Origin: Pseudovibrio axinellae
Lineage (GTDB): Bacteria > Pseudomonadota > Alphaproteobacteria > Rhizobiales > Stappiaceae
Direction: 5' to 3'
Assembly (NCBI RefSeq): GCF_900110875.1
Contig: NZ_FOFM01000004.1
Coordinates: 285,423 to 349,422, forward strand
DNA: 64,000 nt
Positions 1 to 11,544 of the stretch are shown here, piece after piece. The translations under genes were made by a program, and so were the position numbers. The notes beneath the pieces were generated by a model. That model searched no databases, had not been told where the DNA came from, and saw only the letters and a program-made list of their open reading frames with translations. Position 1 is the stretch's first letter. The number at the start of each line of letters is the position of its first letter.

Positions 1-1
1 T

Positions 2-280
<279 letters not shown>

Positions 281-286
281 TTTACA

Positions 287-315
287 GGCCGTGTGCTTTC
301 TGGCGCACGGCCTTT
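287..315 (+). terminator. Hairpin between nuoB and nuoC
   Basis: A 10-bp stem with one G-T pair (287-296 with 303-312) and a 6-nt loop follows the nuoB stop within 7 bases and ends in TTT. The T-run is short, so it may be an attenuator or an mRNA-stabilising hairpin rather than a full terminator, because nuoC must be expressed together with nuoB. Confidence 0.55.
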
Positions 316-379
316 CCGACATTGCTGGCAGGGGTCACCCTGTCATGTTTGAGATGTCCAACCTATAGGAAACAAGGTA

Positions 380-982
380 ATGGACGAGACACTTAGCGAA
401 CTCGGCGAATTTATCGAGCTCACGCTTGGAGATAAAATTGAGGGCTGGTCGGTTGCTTTTGGCGATCTCACTCTTAATGTGTCCCATGAACAGATTATCA
501 GTGTTTTACGTTTCCTGCGCGATGACGCGCGGTGCCGTTTTGTAGCGCTGGTTGATCTTTGCGGTGTAGACTATCCGGCTCGGGAAAAACGTTTCGACGT
601 TGTGTACCACCTGCTGTCTCCCGTTCAGAACCTTCGTGTGCGCGTGAAGGTTCAGGCAGATGAAACCACTCCCGTTCCTTCTGTTATTCCCATCTTTAGG
701 GGTGCTGAATGGTTTGAACGTGAAGCCTACGACATGTACGGCATCCTGTTCTCCGGCAACCCAGATCTGCGGCGCTTGCTTACCGATTACGGTTTTGACG
801 GCTTCCCGCTTCGTAAGGACTTTCCTTTGACGGGCTATGTTGAGGTTCGCTACGACGACACTAAGAAGCGTGTTGTTTATGAGCCTGTTCAGCTCACTCA
901 GGAATTCCGTAGTTTTGATTTCCTCTCTCCATGGGAAGGTGCTGATTATGCGCTCCCTGGTGATGAAAAAGCATCGAACTGA
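380..982 (+). CDS. nuoC: NADH-quinone oxidoreductase subunit C (30 kDa subunit)
   Basis: NuoC is a hydrophilic subunit of the connecting fragment of complex I and helps to form the quinone-binding region together with NuoD. The 200-residue length is normal for alphaproteobacteria, where NuoC and NuoD are separate proteins. The family signature near residues 133-155 is clear ([20 protein letters not shown]). The ATG follows an AAGGTAAT sequence. The gene lies 99 bp after nuoB, with a hairpin in the gap, and 14 bp before nuoD. Confidence 0.97.
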   Translation: MDETLSELGEFIELTLGDKIEGWSVAFGDLTLNVSHEQIISVLRFLRDDARCRFVALVDLCGVDYPAREKRFDVVYHLLSPVQNLRVRVKVQADETTPVPSVIPIFRGAEWFEREAYDMYGILFSGNPDLRRLLTDYGFDGFPLRKDFPLTGYVEVRYDDTKKRVVYEPVQLTQEFRSFDFLSPWEGADYALPGDEKASN

Positions 983-996
983 GGCACGGGTAGAGA

Positions 997-2181
997 ATGG
1001 CTGAGGCTCAGGTACGAAATTTTAATATTAACTTTGGTCCGCAGCACCCTGCGGCGCACGGTGTGCTTCGTCTGGTTCTTGAACTGGACGGTGAGGTGGT
1101 TACACGCGTTGACCCGCACATCGGCTTGCTGCACCGGGGTACTGAAAAGCTGATCGAGCACAAGACCTATCTTCAGGCTGTGCCTTACTTTGATCGGTTG
1201 GACTATGTTGCACCAATGAACCAGGAGCATGCGTATGCTCTTGCTGTAGAGCGCTTGCTTGGTATTGAAGTGCCAAAGCGTGGCTCTCTCATTCGTGTGC
1301 TTTACTCCGAAATTGGTCGTCTGCTTTCACATTTGTTGAATGTCACAACGCAGGCTATGGACGTTGGTGCGTTGACGCCGCCGCTGTGGGGCTTTGAGCC
1401 ACGTGAAGAGCTAATGGGCTTTTACGAACGCGGGTGTGGTGCACGAATGCACGCCGCTTACGTGCGTCCAGGCGGTGTGCATCAGGACCTGCCGCAAGCT
1501 TTGCTCGACGATATGTGGAACTGGTGTGATCCGTTCCTGAAGACACTCGATGACATCGAAGGTCTTTTGACCGACAACCGTATCTTTAAGCAGCGTAACG
1601 TTGATATTGGCGTTGTTGATCTTGATGAAGCCTGGGCAATGGGCTTTTCCGGTGTGATGGTTCGTGGTTCTGGCGCGAAGTGGGATCTGCGTAAATCGCA
1701 GCCGTACGAGTGCTATGATGAAATGGACTTCGAGATTGCAATCGGCAAAAACGGCGATTGTTATGACCGTTACCTGATCCGTATGTTTGAGATGCGCCAA
1801 TCTGTGCGCATTATGAAGCAGTGTCTTGAGATGCTGGGTAAGGAAACAGGCCCTGTTTCTTCTGCCGATGGTAAGATTGTTCCTCCTAAGCGCAACGAGA
1901 TGAAGCGCTCCATGGAAGCTTTGATCCACCACTTCAAGCTATACACCGAAGGCTATAAAGTCCCTGAGGGCGAGATTTATGCTGCCGTTGAAGCGCCTAA
2001 GGGCGAATTTGGCGTCTATCTCGTTTCCGATGGAACCAACAAGCCTTACCGCTGCAAGATCAAGGCTCCTGGCTTTGCGCATTTGCAGGCGTTGGATTAC
2101 CTGTGCCGCGGCCATCTGTTGGCTGACGTTGCCGCTGTCATCGGTTCCATCGATATCGTATTTGGGGAGATTGACCGGTAA
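997..2181 (+). CDS. nuoD: NADH-quinone oxidoreductase subunit D (49 kDa subunit)
   Basis: NuoD is the 49-kDa-type subunit that lines the quinone cavity of complex I and is related to the large subunit of NiFe hydrogenases. The N-terminal [10 protein letters not shown] motif at residues 13-22, which carries the quinone-site histidines, is intact. The C-terminal [11 protein letters not shown] segment is also typical. The length of 394 residues is normal. The stop codon overlaps the nuoE start by one base (TAATG), which suggests translational coupling. Confidence 0.98.
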   Translation: MAEAQVRNFNINFGPQHPAAHGVLRLVLELDGEVVTRVDPHIGLLHRGTEKLIEHKTYLQAVPYFDRLDYVAPMNQEHAYALAVERLLGIEVPKRGSLIRVLYSEIGRLLSHLLNVTTQAMDVGALTPPLWGFEPREELMGFYERGCGARMHAAYVRPGGVHQDLPQALLDDMWNWCDPFLKTLDDIEGLLTDNRIFKQRNVDIGVVDLDEAWAMGFSGVMVRGSGAKWDLRKSQPYECYDEMDFEIAIGKNGDCYDRYLIRMFEMRQSVRIMKQCLEMLGKETGPVSSADGKIVPPKRNEMKRSMEALIHHFKLYTEGYKVPEGEIYAAVEAPKGEFGVYLVSDGTNKPYRCKIKAPGFAHLQALDYLCRGHLLADVAAVIGSIDIVFGEIDR

Positions 2182-2981
2182 TGTCAGTGCGTCGTCTTCA
2201 TCACGAACAGCCAGAATCCTTTGAGTTCACACCAGAGAACCTGGCGTGGGCGAAAAAAGTTATTGAGCGCTACCCAGAGGGACGGCAGGCATCTGCTGTT
2301 GTTCCGGTTATGTGGCGTGCGCAGGAGCAGGTTGGTTGGGTGACCGAGCCAGCGATCCGTGTGATCTCTGAGTTGCTCGATATGCCTCGTATCCGCGTTT
2401 TGGAAGTGGCAACCTTTTACACCATGTTCCAGCTGCAGCCGGTCGGTAAGAAAGCCCACATTCAGGTGTGTGGCACGACCCCTTGCCAGCTGCGCGGCTC
2501 TGAAGAGCTTGTTAAGGTCTGTAAGAGCAAGATTTCTGAGACACCTCATACCCTTTCTGAGGATGGAAACTTCTCCTGGGAAGAGGTTGAGTGCCTTGGT
2601 GCTTGCGTGAACGCGCCGATGGTGCAGATCTTCAAAGATTTCTATGAGGATCTGGACGTTGAGAAGTTTGAAAAGCTTCTTGATGACATTGCAGGCGGCA
2701 AGCCTGTTCTGCCAGGCCCACAAGGCGTTGATCGTATCTTTGCAGCTCCAGAAGGTGGCCCAACCACATTGCTGAGTATTGAGGACACCACTAAGGGTGC
2801 GCCTCAAGAAGCAGTTGTTGTTGAGGGCTCTGACGCGGCATCACGCCATCATGCAGGTGATGCTTTGAACACTGGCGGTGCTGGTTATACAGGTATTCCA
2901 CGCCCTGCTGAGGCAGGATTTGCGGAGTTCATTGAACGTCACCGCAAGGCTGAGGAAGCCAAAGCGAAAGGTGAGGGATAA
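2181..2981 (+). CDS. nuoE: NADH-quinone oxidoreductase subunit E (24 kDa subunit)
   Basis: NuoE is a thioredoxin-fold subunit of the NADH dehydrogenase module that binds the 2Fe-2S cluster N1a. The four ligands are visible as C97 and C102 (CGTTPC) and C138 and C142 (ECLGAC). The protein has a C-terminal extension of roughly 100 residues that is rich in Ala, Gly and Glu. Such tails are common in alphaproteobacterial NuoE and carry no recognised domain. The start overlaps the nuoD stop, and nuoF starts 3 bp downstream. Confidence 0.97.
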   Translation: MSVRRLHHEQPESFEFTPENLAWAKKVIERYPEGRQASAVVPVMWRAQEQVGWVTEPAIRVISELLDMPRIRVLEVATFYTMFQLQPVGKKAHIQVCGTTPCQLRGSEELVKVCKSKISETPHTLSEDGNFSWEEVECLGACVNAPMVQIFKDFYEDLDVEKFEKLLDDIAGGKPVLPGPQGVDRIFAAPEGGPTTLLSIEDTTKGAPQEAVVVEGSDAASRHHAGDALNTGGAGYTGIPRPAEAGFAEFIERHRKAEEAKAKGEG

Positions 2982-2984
2982 GCG

Positions 2985-4286
2985 ATGCTGAACGATTCTG
3001 ATCGTATCTTCACCAACCTTTATGGTTTGCATGACTGGGGGCTCGAAGGAGCCCGTCAGCGCGGATCATGGTCAGGTACCAAAGAGATTATCGAAAAAGG
3101 TCGTGACTGGATCATCGACGAAATGAAGTCCTCTGGCCTTCGTGGTCGCGGTGGTGCGGGTTTCCCGACTGGCCTGAAATGGTCCTTCATGCCGAAGGTA
3201 AGTGATGGTCGTCCGTCCTACCTTGTGGTCAATGCAGATGAGTCCGAGCCGGGCACCTGTAAAGACCGTGAAATCATGCGTCATGATCCTCACCATCTGG
3301 TTGAAGGGTGTCTGGTTGCTGGTTTTGCGATGGGTGCTATTGCAGCTTACATCTACGTGCGCGGCGAGTTTATTCGCGAACGTGAACGCCTGCAGGCTGC
3401 CATTGATCAGGCCTATGATGCTGGCCTGATCGGCAAAAGCAACAAGAACGGTTACGACTTTGATATCTACGTGCACCACGGTGCAGGGGCTTACATTTGT
3501 GGTGAAGAAACCGCATTGCTTGAAAGCCTTGAAGGTAAAAAAGGTCAGCCGCGTCTGAAGCCTCCGTTCCCTGCGAACATGGGTATTTATGGTTGCCCGA
3601 CAACCGTGAATAACGTGGAATCCATTGCTGTTGCGCCGAGCATTTTGAAGCGCGGCGGTGCCTGGTTCTCTGGAATTGGCCGTGAAAACAACGCCGGTAC
3701 AAAACTATTTTGTATTTCCGGGCATGTTGAGCGTCCTTGTACCGTTGAAGAAGCGATGGGCGTTTCCTTCAAGGATCTGATTGAAAAGCACTGTGGTGGT
3801 ATCCGTGGTGGCTGGGACAATCTGCTGGCAGTTATTCCGGGTGGTTCTTCTGTTCCTTGTGTCAAGGGCGAAGATATCCGTGATGCCAAGATGGACTTTG
3901 ATGGTCTGCGTGATGTTGGTTCCTCGCTGGGAACCGCTGCCGTGATCGTGATGGATAAGTCAACGGACATCATCAAGGCGATCGCTCGACTATCGTACTT
4001 CTACAAGCACGAAAGCTGCGGACAGTGCACACCTTGCCGTGAAGGCACGGGCTGGATGTGGCGCGTGATGGAACGGATGGTGAAGGGCGAGAGCTCTTAT
4101 GAAGAGATCGACATGTTGCTCAAGGTTACCAAGCAGGTAGAAGGTCATACGATCTGTGCGCTTGGTGATGCAGCTGCATGGCCTATTCAAGGTTTGATCA
4201 AGAACTTCCGCCCTGTGATTGAAGACCGGATCGACCAGTTCGTTGCCACGCAGCGTATGCCGACCGATAAGATCGCAGCAGAGTAA
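2985..4286 (+). CDS. nuoF: NADH-quinone oxidoreductase subunit F (51 kDa, NADH/FMN binding)
   Basis: NuoF oxidises NADH with FMN and passes electrons to the 4Fe-4S cluster N3. The glycine-rich nucleotide-binding loop [10 protein letters not shown] is at residues 54-63. Three of the N3 ligands are in ESCGQCTPC (C345, C348, C351), with the fourth in HTICALGD near residue 398. The length of 433 residues is normal. It is followed by a 129-bp gap before nuoG, the largest between genes in this half of the operon, which holds a possible 20-codon frame. Confidence 0.98.
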   Translation: MLNDSDRIFTNLYGLHDWGLEGARQRGSWSGTKEIIEKGRDWIIDEMKSSGLRGRGGAGFPTGLKWSFMPKVSDGRPSYLVVNADESEPGTCKDREIMRHDPHHLVEGCLVAGFAMGAIAAYIYVRGEFIRERERLQAAIDQAYDAGLIGKSNKNGYDFDIYVHHGAGAYICGEETALLESLEGKKGQPRLKPPFPANMGIYGCPTTVNNVESIAVAPSILKRGGAWFSGIGRENNAGTKLFCISGHVERPCTVEEAMGVSFKDLIEKHCGGIRGGWDNLLAVIPGGSSVPCVKGEDIRDAKMDFDGLRDVGSSLGTAAVIVMDKSTDIIKAIARLSYFYKHESCGQCTPCREGTGWMWRVMERMVKGESSYEEIDMLLKVTKQVEGHTICALGDAAAWPIQGLIKNFRPVIEDRIDQFVATQRMPTDKIAAE

Positions 4287-4415
4287 GACTTGTGCTTTTA
4301 GAGCTGGCGCGCGACATGCGCTGCCGGTTTCTAAAGCAAAGCCGAATGGATTTTAAGTGACTGAGCTTCTTGAAGCCTCTCTTGGCGAAGAAGCAAAGGG
4401 TGAGGACGCCAACGC

Positions 4416-6512
4416 ATGACCAAGATTGTCGTCGACGGCAAAGAGATTGAAGTTCCTGCGGATTATACCGTTATGCAGGCCTGTGAAGAGGCCGGCGCGG
4501 AAATCCCAAGGTTCTGTTATCATGACCGGCTCTCTGTGGCTGGTAACTGCCGCATGTGCCTTGTGGAAGTAAAAGGTGGACCGCCAAAGCCGGTTGCCTC
4601 TTGTGCAATGGGTGTTAAGGACTTGCGTCCGGGGCCGGAAGGGCAGCCGCCACAGGTCTTTACGAAGTCTCCTATGGTGAAGAAAGCGCGTGAAGGTGTG
4701 ATGGAGTTTCTCCTGATCAACCACCCGCTGGATTGCCCTATCTGTGACCAAGGCGGTGAGTGTGATCTTCAAGATCAGGCCATGGCTTACGGTGTAGATA
4801 GTTCCCGTTACGTGGAAAACAAGCGCGCGGTTGAAAATAAATACATTGGCCCGCTCGTGAAAACGATCATGACGCGCTGCATTCACTGCACCCGTTGTGT
4901 TCGCTTTACGACCGAGGTTGCCGGTGTTTCTGAGCTGGGGCTGATTGGCCGTGGTGAAGACGCTGAAATTACCACGTATCTTGAAGAAGCGCTTTCCTCT
5001 GAACTACAGGGCAATGTGATTGACCTTTGTCCGGTTGGTGCTCTGACTTCCCGCCCATACGAGTTTAATGCTCGTCCTTGGGAGCTGGTGAAGACAGAGA
5101 GCGTTGACGTGATGGACGCCCTTGGCTCTGCTATCCGTGTTGATACACGCGGTAAAGAAGTTATGCGCATCATGCCTCGCCTCAATGAAGAGGTGAATGA
5201 GGAATGGATTTCTGACAAGACCCGTTTCATCTGGGATGGTTTGAAGACACAGCGTCTGGATCGCCCATATGTAAAGCAGAACGGAAAGCTGGCTGCGGCG
5301 AGCTGGAGTGATGCGCTGAAGGTCGTTGCTGAAAAAGTCAAAGCTGCTGGTGGTTCAAAAACTGCTGCGATTGCTGGTGACCTTGCTTCTGTTGAAGACA
5401 TGTTTGCTCTGAAGGCTCTTATGGAGTCCATCGGGTCTGCAAACATGGACTGTCGTCAGGACGGCGCTCAGCTTGACCCATCACTTGGCCGCACGACTTA
5501 TCTGTTTAACTCTTCGGTAGAAGGTATTGAAGATGCTGATGCAATTCTTCTCGTGGGTGCTAATCCACGTGTCGAAGCGCCGGTTCTCAATGCTCGTATT
5601 CGCAAGGCATGGCGTCACGGCGCGGTGAAGGTTGGCATGATTGGCCAGCCTGCAGACCTGACCTATGACGTGGACTACCTGGGTGCTGGTGCAGATACAC
5701 TTGCTGACATCGTTTCTGGCAAGCATGCTTTTGCTGAGGTTTTGAAGACTGCGTCGCGGCCAATGATCATTGTTGGTGAAGGTGCTATTGCCCGTGAAGA
5801 CGGGGCGGCTATTCTTTCAAACGCGGCCAAGCTTGCTGAAAGCGTTGGCGCTGTGAGTGATGAGTGGAACGGCTTTAACGTTCTGCACACTGCTGCAAGC
5901 CGTGTTGGTGGTCTTGATATCGGGCTCGTTCCGGGTGAGGGCGGTCTGAATACCGGTGGTATTCAAGATGCAGCTGCCAAAGGTGACGTCGATGTTGTGT
6001 TCCTGCTTGGTGCAGATGAACTGGACATGGCCTCCTTCGGTGATGCATTCGTCGTTTACATTGGTACCCATGGCGATCGCGGTGCACACCGCGCTGATGC
6101 TATTCTTCCAGCTGCAGCTTACACGGAAAAGCCAGGCACTTACGTGAATCTGGAAGGCCGTGTTCAGCTTGCAAATCGCGCTGCATTCCCACCAGGTGAT
6201 GCTCGTGAAGACTGGGCGATTATTCGTGCGCTGTCTGGCGCACTTGGTCAGCCTCTGGCCTTTAACAGCTTTGCGCAGCTTCGCAGTGCTCTCACAACAG
6301 CTGTGCCACACATGGCAAATAGCGGTTGTATCGCAACTGGCGTGGCTTCGGATGTATCCAAGCTTTCCGCTGTTGGTGGCACCATGAGCGGCTCTGGCTT
6401 TGCGCAGGCATTCAGTGATTTTTATCTAACCAACCCGATTGCCCGAGCTTCAGCGGTGATGGCGGAGTGTTCAGCACTCGCCATGCAGCGTCGAGCTGAG
6501 GCGGCGGAATAA
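4416..6512 (+). CDS. nuoG: NADH-quinone oxidoreductase subunit G (75 kDa subunit)
   Basis: NuoG is the largest peripheral subunit of complex I and carries several iron-sulfur centres. The N-terminal 2Fe-2S ligands are C34, C45 and C48 (PRFC, NCRMC) with a fourth downstream. Then come the 4Fe-4S motifs [14 protein letters not shown] and CIHCTRC. The rest resembles a molybdopterin oxidoreductase domain that has lost its cofactor, as is normal for the family. The 698-residue length is typical for alphaproteobacteria. The start codon overlaps the end of a possible 20-codon leader frame (ATGA). Confidence 0.98.
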   Translation: MTKIVVDGKEIEVPADYTVMQACEEAGAEIPRFCYHDRLSVAGNCRMCLVEVKGGPPKPVASCAMGVKDLRPGPEGQPPQVFTKSPMVKKAREGVMEFLLINHPLDCPICDQGGECDLQDQAMAYGVDSSRYVENKRAVENKYIGPLVKTIMTRCIHCTRCVRFTTEVAGVSELGLIGRGEDAEITTYLEEALSSELQGNVIDLCPVGALTSRPYEFNARPWELVKTESVDVMDALGSAIRVDTRGKEVMRIMPRLNEEVNEEWISDKTRFIWDGLKTQRLDRPYVKQNGKLAAASWSDALKVVAEKVKAAGGSKTAAIAGDLASVEDMFALKALMESIGSANMDCRQDGAQLDPSLGRTTYLFNSSVEGIEDADAILLVGANPRVEAPVLNARIRKAWRHGAVKVGMIGQPADLTYDVDYLGAGADTLADIVSGKHAFAEVLKTASRPMIIVGEGAIAREDGAAILSNAAKLAESVGAVSDEWNGFNVLHTAASRVGGLDIGLVPGEGGLNTGGIQDAAAKGDVDVVFLLGADELDMASFGDAFVVYIGTHGDRGAHRADAILPAAAYTEKPGTYVNLEGRVQLANRAAFPPGDAREDWAIIRALSGALGQPLAFNSFAQLRSALTTAVPHMANSGCIATGVASDVSKLSAVGGTMSGSGFAQAFSDFYLTNPIARASAVMAECSALAMQRRAEAAE

Positions 6513-6525
6513 GGGGACGGTGAGT

Positions 6526-7599
6526 ATGGAAAGTTTTTTCTGGGATTATGGTTGGCCGCTGATCGTCATGCTCTTACAGAGCGTGTTGTTGATGGTCGTG
6601 CTGCTGCTGATCGTTGCCTACATCCTTTACGCTGACCGTAAGATCTGGGCTGCTGTCCAGATCCGTCGTGGTCCTAACGTGGTTGGCCCCTGGGGCTTGC
6701 TGCAAAGTTTTGCTGACCTTTTGAAATTCGTTTTGAAAGAGCCAGTGATCCCATCGGGGTCTGACAAGTTCCTGTTTTTGTTTGCACCGCTGGTCACAGT
6801 GGTTCTCTCGCTTGCTGCATGGGTTGTTATTCCAGTTGCAGACGGGTGGGTGATTGCCAACATCAACGTGGGTATTTTGTACGTGTTCGCGATCAGCTCT
6901 CTTGGAGTTTATGGCGTGATCATCGGGGGTTGGGCGTCCAACTCCAAATACCCGTTCCTGTCAGCGCTTCGTTCGGCAGCGCAGATGGTTTCTTACGAAG
7001 TTTCTATCGGCTTTGTGATTGTGACCGTGCTGCTTTGCGTGGGGTCTTTGAACCTGACCGAGATCGTTTATGCGCAGCAGGCTCGCGGGCTTGCTCATAT
7101 GCTGGGCGTTCCTTGGCTGTCTATCTTGAACTGGTATTGGTTGCCGCTGTTCCCGATGTTCGTGGTGTTCTTTGTTTCCGCTCTTGCTGAAACAAACCGT
7201 CCGCCATTCGATCTGGCGGAAGCGGAATCTGAACTGGTTGCTGGCTTCATGGTTGAGTACGGTTCAACCCCATACATGATGTTCATGCTGGGTGAATATG
7301 TTGCCATCTCGCTGATGTGTGCGCTGATGACCATCCTGTTCATGGGTGGCTGGTTGCCTCCGGTTGATATTGCTCCATTCACTTGGGTTCCGGGAATTGT
7401 CTGGTTCTTGCTTAAGTGCCTGTTGGTGTTCTTCTTCATCTCCATGGCAAAAGCAATGGTCCCTCGGTACCGCTATGACCAGCTGATGCGTCTGGGCTGG
7501 AAAGTCTTCCTGCCGCTTTCACTTGGTATGGTGTTCGTCGTTGCCTTTGTACTGATGTTCATGGGCTGGACACCACCGGTTGGTGGGTTCGGAGCATGA
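6526..7599 (+). CDS. nuoH: NADH-quinone oxidoreductase subunit H
   Basis: NuoH is the multi-spanning subunit that docks the peripheral arm on the membrane arm and forms the quinone entry channel. Long hydrophobic segments alternate with conserved loops: ERK-like [16 protein letters not shown] near residue 35 and [19 protein letters not shown] near residue 225. The ATG at 6526 is preferred over an in-frame GTG two codons upstream because it lies 9 bases after the AAGGGG ribosome binding site. The stop overlaps the start of the next small gene (ATGA). Confidence 0.97.
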   Translation: MESFFWDYGWPLIVMLLQSVLLMVVLLLIVAYILYADRKIWAAVQIRRGPNVVGPWGLLQSFADLLKFVLKEPVIPSGSDKFLFLFAPLVTVVLSLAAWVVIPVADGWVIANINVGILYVFAISSLGVYGVIIGGWASNSKYPFLSALRSAAQMVSYEVSIGFVIVTVLLCVGSLNLTEIVYAQQARGLAHMLGVPWLSILNWYWLPLFPMFVVFFVSALAETNRPPFDLAEAESELVAGFMVEYGSTPYMMFMLGEYVAISLMCALMTILFMGGWLPPVDIAPFTWVPGIVWFLLKCLLVFFFISMAKAMVPRYRYDQLMRLGWKVFLPLSLGMVFVVAFVLMFMGWTPPVGGFGA

Positions 7600-7832
7600 T
7601 GTCCATCGCTGGGTTAATCGGCGGTGTCATGGGAATTTATCTTGGGTGGTTGAACTACCGGCTCCTACTGGGGTTTGTGGAAGCGGCCATCAACAAAGGA
7701 AGAGAGCGCAACCCAACTGAGAAAAGTTGGGTTGAGCTGGCGGAACCGACGATCCGCAAACTCATTTTTACCCTGACGATTATCGGTATTCCGATCATCG
7801 GATATCTCGCCGGAGCTAGCATTGCTCCTTAA
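7596..7832 (+). CDS. Small two-helix membrane protein inside the nuo operon, function unknown
   Basis: This 78-residue frame begins in the ATGA overlap with the nuoH stop, so it is translationally coupled to it. It has two hydrophobic segments, around residues 4-28 and 56-76, separated by a charged linker ([20 protein letters not shown]). I do not recognise a family. It is not one of the 14 core complex I subunits. Its tight coupling inside the operon suggests an accessory or assembly role for complex I, but this is only inferred from position. Its codon use is like that of its neighbours. Confidence 0.75.
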   Translation: MMSIAGLIGGVMGIYLGWLNYRLLLGFVEAAINKGRERNPTEKSWVELAEPTIRKLIFTLTIIGIPIIGYLAGASIAP

Positions 7833-7851
7833 ATCGAGAGGAAAGGGTAAC

Positions 7852-7892
7852 GAGAACCTAGTATGACTTCTTAGAAGTACTTTCTGGTTCTC
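7852..7892 (+). other. Hairpin in the leader of nuoI
   Basis: GAGAACC at 7852-7858 pairs with GGTTCTC at 7886-7892 and encloses an inner ACTTC/GAAGT stem. No T-run follows. It occupies the 122-bp gap before nuoI and may affect mRNA processing or stability. Confidence 0.5.
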
Positions 7893-7954
7893 TTGGATTG
7901 TAATCGATCATTCATGCTGGTGGCATGTTCGATCAAGAAAGGGCTGTAAAGGCT

Positions 7955-8443
7955 ATGGGACTGGGACAGGCCGCAAAGTCGTTGCTGTTAAAGGAGTTCG
8001 TTTCGGCGTTTTTTCTCGCCATGCGTTACTTCTTTAAGCCAAAGCCGACGATCAACTATCCCTTTGAGAAGGGTGCTGTAAGTCCGCGTTTTCGCGGTGA
8101 ACACGCCTTGCGCCGGTATCCGAACGGAGAAGAGCGCTGCATTGCTTGTAAGCTGTGTGAAGCGATCTGTCCTGCGCAGGCCATTACGATTGAAGCAGGA
8201 CCGCGCCGTAACGATGGTACGCGCCGGACCACACGCTACGACATTGACATGACCAAATGTATCTACTGCGGTTTTTGTCAGGAAGCGTGTCCAGTGGACG
8301 CGATCGTAGAAGGCCCGAATTTTGAATTTGCGACCGAGACGCGTGAGGAGCTGTTCTATGACAAGGACAAGCTTCTTGTGAACGGCGATCGCTGGGAGCG
8401 TGAAATCGCTCGTAATATCGAGTTGGATGCTCCTTACCGTTAA
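7955..8443 (+). CDS. nuoI: NADH-quinone oxidoreductase subunit I (23 kDa ferredoxin-like)
   Basis: NuoI is the ferredoxin-like subunit that carries clusters N6a and N6b between NuoG and NuoB. Two complete 4Fe-4S motifs are visible, [12 protein letters not shown] and [12 protein letters not shown]. The ATG at 7955 ([15 protein letters not shown]) gives 162 residues, the usual alphaproteobacterial length. An in-frame ATG at 7925 would add ten residues. The chosen start has a GTAAAGG sequence just upstream. Confidence 0.96.
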   Translation: MGLGQAAKSLLLKEFVSAFFLAMRYFFKPKPTINYPFEKGAVSPRFRGEHALRRYPNGEERCIACKLCEAICPAQAITIEAGPRRNDGTRRTTRYDIDMTKCIYCGFCQEACPVDAIVEGPNFEFATETREELFYDKDKLLVNGDRWEREIARNIELDAPYR

Positions 8444-8521
8444 CGGTGAGGAGTGAGATTTGTCTGGTGATGGCCTTCGGGTCTAGCGGGACGAGACAAT
8501 AGGACAAAGGCAACCTTAAAA

Positions 8522-9136
8522 ATGGTTTTGCAGGCCCTGTTTTTTTATCTGTTTGCCGCGCTTGCGGTGGCCTCTGCCTTCATGGTGGTTGCATCACGCA
8601 ATCCGGTTCATTCAGTACTGTTCCTCATCCTGTGCTTCTTTAATGCGGCCGGGTTGTTTGTACTGATTGGCGCTGAGTATCTGGCGATGCTTCTGGTTGT
8701 TGTCTACGTGGGGGCGGTCATGGTGCTGTTCCTGTTCGTTGTCATGATGCTGGATGTAGATTTTGCTGAGATGCGTCAAGGCTTTCTGCAGTATCTGCCA
8801 ATCGGTGCTTTGATTGGTGTCATTCTGCTGGCCGAATTGCTGATGGTTATCAGCGGTTGGGTTATTGCGCCAGGTATGCTGGGCGAGGGGGCTGCTCCTA
8901 CGCCTCCAGTTGAGCAAACACAGAATATCGCCGCTATCGGTGAATTGCTTTACACCCGCTACATATACTGGTTCCAGCTTTCTGGTCTGGTACTGCTGGT
9001 TGCAATGATCGGTGCGATTGTATTGACCCTTCGCCACAAGCCCGGTGTTCGCCGTCAGAATATTTCTGAACAGGTGGCCCGTCGCCCTGAGACCTCTATT
9101 GAAGTGGTCAAAGTGGAAAGTGGCAAGGGACTATAA
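8522..9136 (+). CDS. nuoJ: NADH-quinone oxidoreductase subunit J
   Basis: NuoJ is a membrane-arm subunit with five predicted helices, ending in a short polar tail. The family's conserved stretch around helix 3 is present (EYLAMLLVVVYVGAVMVLFLFVVMMLD, near residues 57-83). It helps link proton-pumping subunits to the quinone module. The length of 204 residues is normal. A large hairpin follows in the gap to nuoK. Confidence 0.96.
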   Translation: MVLQALFFYLFAALAVASAFMVVASRNPVHSVLFLILCFFNAAGLFVLIGAEYLAMLLVVVYVGAVMVLFLFVVMMLDVDFAEMRQGFLQYLPIGALIGVILLAELLMVISGWVIAPGMLGEGAAPTPPVEQTQNIAAIGELLYTRYIYWFQLSGLVLLVAMIGAIVLTLRHKPGVRRQNISEQVARRPETSIEVVKVESGKGL

Positions 9137-9172
9137 GGCGCGCATGTCGCGTGTCTTAAACCTTAATCCGTA

Positions 9173-9211
9173 CCGAAGAGACGACCTTTTTGAAAAAGGT
9201 TCTTTCTTCGG
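9173..9211 (+). other. Extended hairpin between nuoJ and nuoK
   Basis: Outer stem CCGAAGA/TCTTCGG and inner stem ACCTTTTT/AAAAAGGT are separated by a small internal loop. No T-run follows, so it is more likely to protect an mRNA end or be a processing site than to terminate transcription. Confidence 0.55.
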
Positions 9212-9248
9212 AGTTTGAATAGAACACGGGGAGCACTGAGAGGCGCCC

Positions 9249-9557
9249 ATGGAAATTGGCATAGCGCACTATCTCGGGGTCGCAGCGATCCTATTCACCA
9301 TCGGGATCTTTGGCATCTTTCTTAACAGAAAGAACGTCATCGTGATCCTGATGTCTATCGAGCTTCTTTTGCTCGCAGTTAATATCAACCTGGTGGCGTT
9401 CTCCTACTTTATGCAGGATATGGTTGGTCAGATCTTTGCGCTCCTGGTTCTCACCGTTGCAGCTGCAGAGGCGGCCATTGGCCTAGCTATTCTGGTTGTT
9501 TACTTCCGTAACCGCGGCTCTATTGCCGTGGAAGACATCAATATGATGAAAGGCTGA
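9249..9557 (+). CDS. nuoK: NADH-quinone oxidoreductase subunit K
   Basis: NuoK is a three-helix membrane subunit, homologous to MrpC of Na+/H+ antiporters. The 102-residue length is standard. The conserved glutamates lie in helix 2 ([17 protein letters not shown], about residues 36-52) and helix 3 ([13 protein letters not shown], near residues 72-84). nuoL starts 7 bp downstream. Confidence 0.97.
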   Translation: MEIGIAHYLGVAAILFTIGIFGIFLNRKNVIVILMSIELLLLAVNINLVAFSYFMQDMVGQIFALLVLTVAAAEAAIGLAILVVYFRNRGSIAVEDINMMKG

Positions 9558-9564
9558 GGGGCGG

Positions 9565-11544
9565 ATGTTTTCAGCAATCGTTTTTCTGCCGTTGCTTGGC
9601 TTCCTGATTGTCGGGTTATTCGGCAATCGGCTTGGGGTCAAAGCCAGCGAGTACATCACCAGCGGCTTTATGATCGTCGCAGCCCTGCTTTCCTGGGTGG
9701 TGTTTTTTCAATACGGCCTTGGGTCGGAGAGCACGCAGATTGTGACAATTTTCCGCTGGATCACCTCTGGAGATCTTGCGGTTAACTGGACGATCCGTGT
9801 GGATACGCTCACCGCAGTGATGCTGGTGGTTGTGAACTCGGTTTCATGTCTGGTTCACATCTACTCCATCGGGTACATGCACCACGATCCGCATCGTCCG
9901 AGGTTCTTTGCCTACCTGTCCTTCTTTACCTTCTCAATGTTGGCACTGGTCACAGCTGATGACCTGCTGCAAATGTTCTTTGGTTGGGAAGGCGTTGGCC
10001 TGGCATCCTACCTGTTGATCGGGTTCTGGTACAAAAAACCTTCTGCCAATGCGGCTGCGATGAAAGCGTTCATCGTCAACCGTGTGGGTGACTTTGGTTT
10101 TGCTCTGGGTATCTTCGGTGTCTTCTACCTATATGGATCCATCGACTTCACAACGATTTTCAGCAGCGGTCCTTCTCTTCTTGAGAATAAAGAGCCTGTC
10201 CTGAACTTCCTTGGCTATGAGTTGATGCCTGAAGCGGCACTGACAGTTGTTTGTCTGTTGCTCTTCATGGGTGCCATGGGTAAATCAGCTCAGTTCCTGC
10301 TTCACACCTGGTTGCCAGATGCGATGGAAGGGCCAACGCCTGTTTCCGCGCTGATCCACGCAGCGACCATGGTGACGGCTGGTGTGTTCATGGTTGCGCG
10401 TCTTGCGCCAATCTTTGAACTTGCACCAACGGCGCTGACTGTTGTGACCTTCTTTGGTGCAACGACTGCCTTCTTTGCAGCGACCATTGGCTGCGTGCAA
10501 AACGACATAAAGCGCGTGATTGCATACTCTACCTGTTCGCAGCTGGGTTACATGTTCGTGGCGCTGGGTGTTGGTGCGTTCGGTGTTGGTATCTTCCACC
10601 TGTTCACACACGCATTCTTTAAAGCACTGCTGTTCTTATGTGCTGGCTCCGTCATTCACTCTGTGTCTGACGAGCAGGACATGCGTAAGATGGGTGGTCT
10701 GCGTAAGCACATTCCATGGACCTACTGGACCATGATGATTGGTACGTTGGCACTGACTGGTTTCGGTATTCCGTTCACCTATATCGGTACAGCTGGCTTC
10801 ATCTCCAAAGATGCGATCATTGAAGCTGCTTATGTTGGTCACAACATGTTTGCCACTTATGCCTTCTGGGCAACTGTGCTTGCAGCGGCATTGACCAGTT
10901 TTTACAGCTGGCGTTTGGTGTTCATGACCTTCCACGGTAAAACCCGTGCTTCTGTTGATGTGATGAAACACATCCATGAAAGCCCATGGGTTATGCTTGT
11001 ACCGCTGCTGTTGCTTGCACTTGGTGCAGCACTTGCTGGTATGGTGTTCAAGGAAGCGTTCATCGGTCACGACTACGTCCACTTCTGGAAGAACGTCTTT
11101 GGCGGTACGAGCAGTGAGCTTGCAGTCATTGAAGAAATGCATCACGTGCATTGGCTCGTGAAACTTTCACCATGGCTTGCGATGGCTGGCGGATTCATCA
11201 TTGCCTACCTCTTCTATATCGCTAAACCAGACATGCCTAAAGCTTTGGCACAGCGTCATAAGCCTCTCTACCTGTTCCTTTTGAACAAGTGGTACTTTGA
11301 TGAGCTTTATGACTTCCTGTTTGTGAGGCCTTCTATGGCACTTGGCCGCTTCCTGTGGAAGCGTGGTGACGGCACTGTGATTGATGGACTTGGTCCAGAT
11401 GGTGTTGCAGCGCGCGTACAACAGGTAACTGGTTGGGTTGTTCGTCTGCAGTCTGGTTACATTTATCACTACGCATTCGCCATGTTGATCGGGGTTGCCT
11501 TCTTCGTGACCCTGGCCATGTTCTCCGGTGGGGGAGTTCATTAA
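9565..11544 (+). CDS. nuoL: NADH-quinone oxidoreductase subunit L
   Basis: NuoL is the distal antiporter-like proton-pumping subunit of complex I, with a long lateral helix at its C-terminus. The 659-residue length is normal. Conserved antiporter segments are visible: [50 protein letters not shown] (residues near 235-268) and the Lys/His helices beyond. The stop overlaps the nuoM start by one base (TAATG). Confidence 0.98.
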   Translation: MFSAIVFLPLLGFLIVGLFGNRLGVKASEYITSGFMIVAALLSWVVFFQYGLGSESTQIVTIFRWITSGDLAVNWTIRVDTLTAVMLVVVNSVSCLVHIYSIGYMHHDPHRPRFFAYLSFFTFSMLALVTADDLLQMFFGWEGVGLASYLLIGFWYKKPSANAAAMKAFIVNRVGDFGFALGIFGVFYLYGSIDFTTIFSSGPSLLENKEPVLNFLGYELMPEAALTVVCLLLFMGAMGKSAQFLLHTWLPDAMEGPTPVSALIHAATMVTAGVFMVARLAPIFELAPTALTVVTFFGATTAFFAATIGCVQNDIKRVIAYSTCSQLGYMFVALGVGAFGVGIFHLFTHAFFKALLFLCAGSVIHSVSDEQDMRKMGGLRKHIPWTYWTMMIGTLALTGFGIPFTYIGTAGFISKDAIIEAAYVGHNMFATYAFWATVLAAALTSFYSWRLVFMTFHGKTRASVDVMKHIHESPWVMLVPLLLLALGAALAGMVFKEAFIGHDYVHFWKNVFGGTSSELAVIEEMHHVHWLVKLSPWLAMAGGFIIAYLFYIAKPDMPKALAQRHKPLYLFLLNKWYFDELYDFLFVRPSMALGRFLWKRGDGTVIDGLGPDGVAARVQQVTGWVVRLQSGYIYHYAFAMLIGVAFFVTLAMFSGGGVH

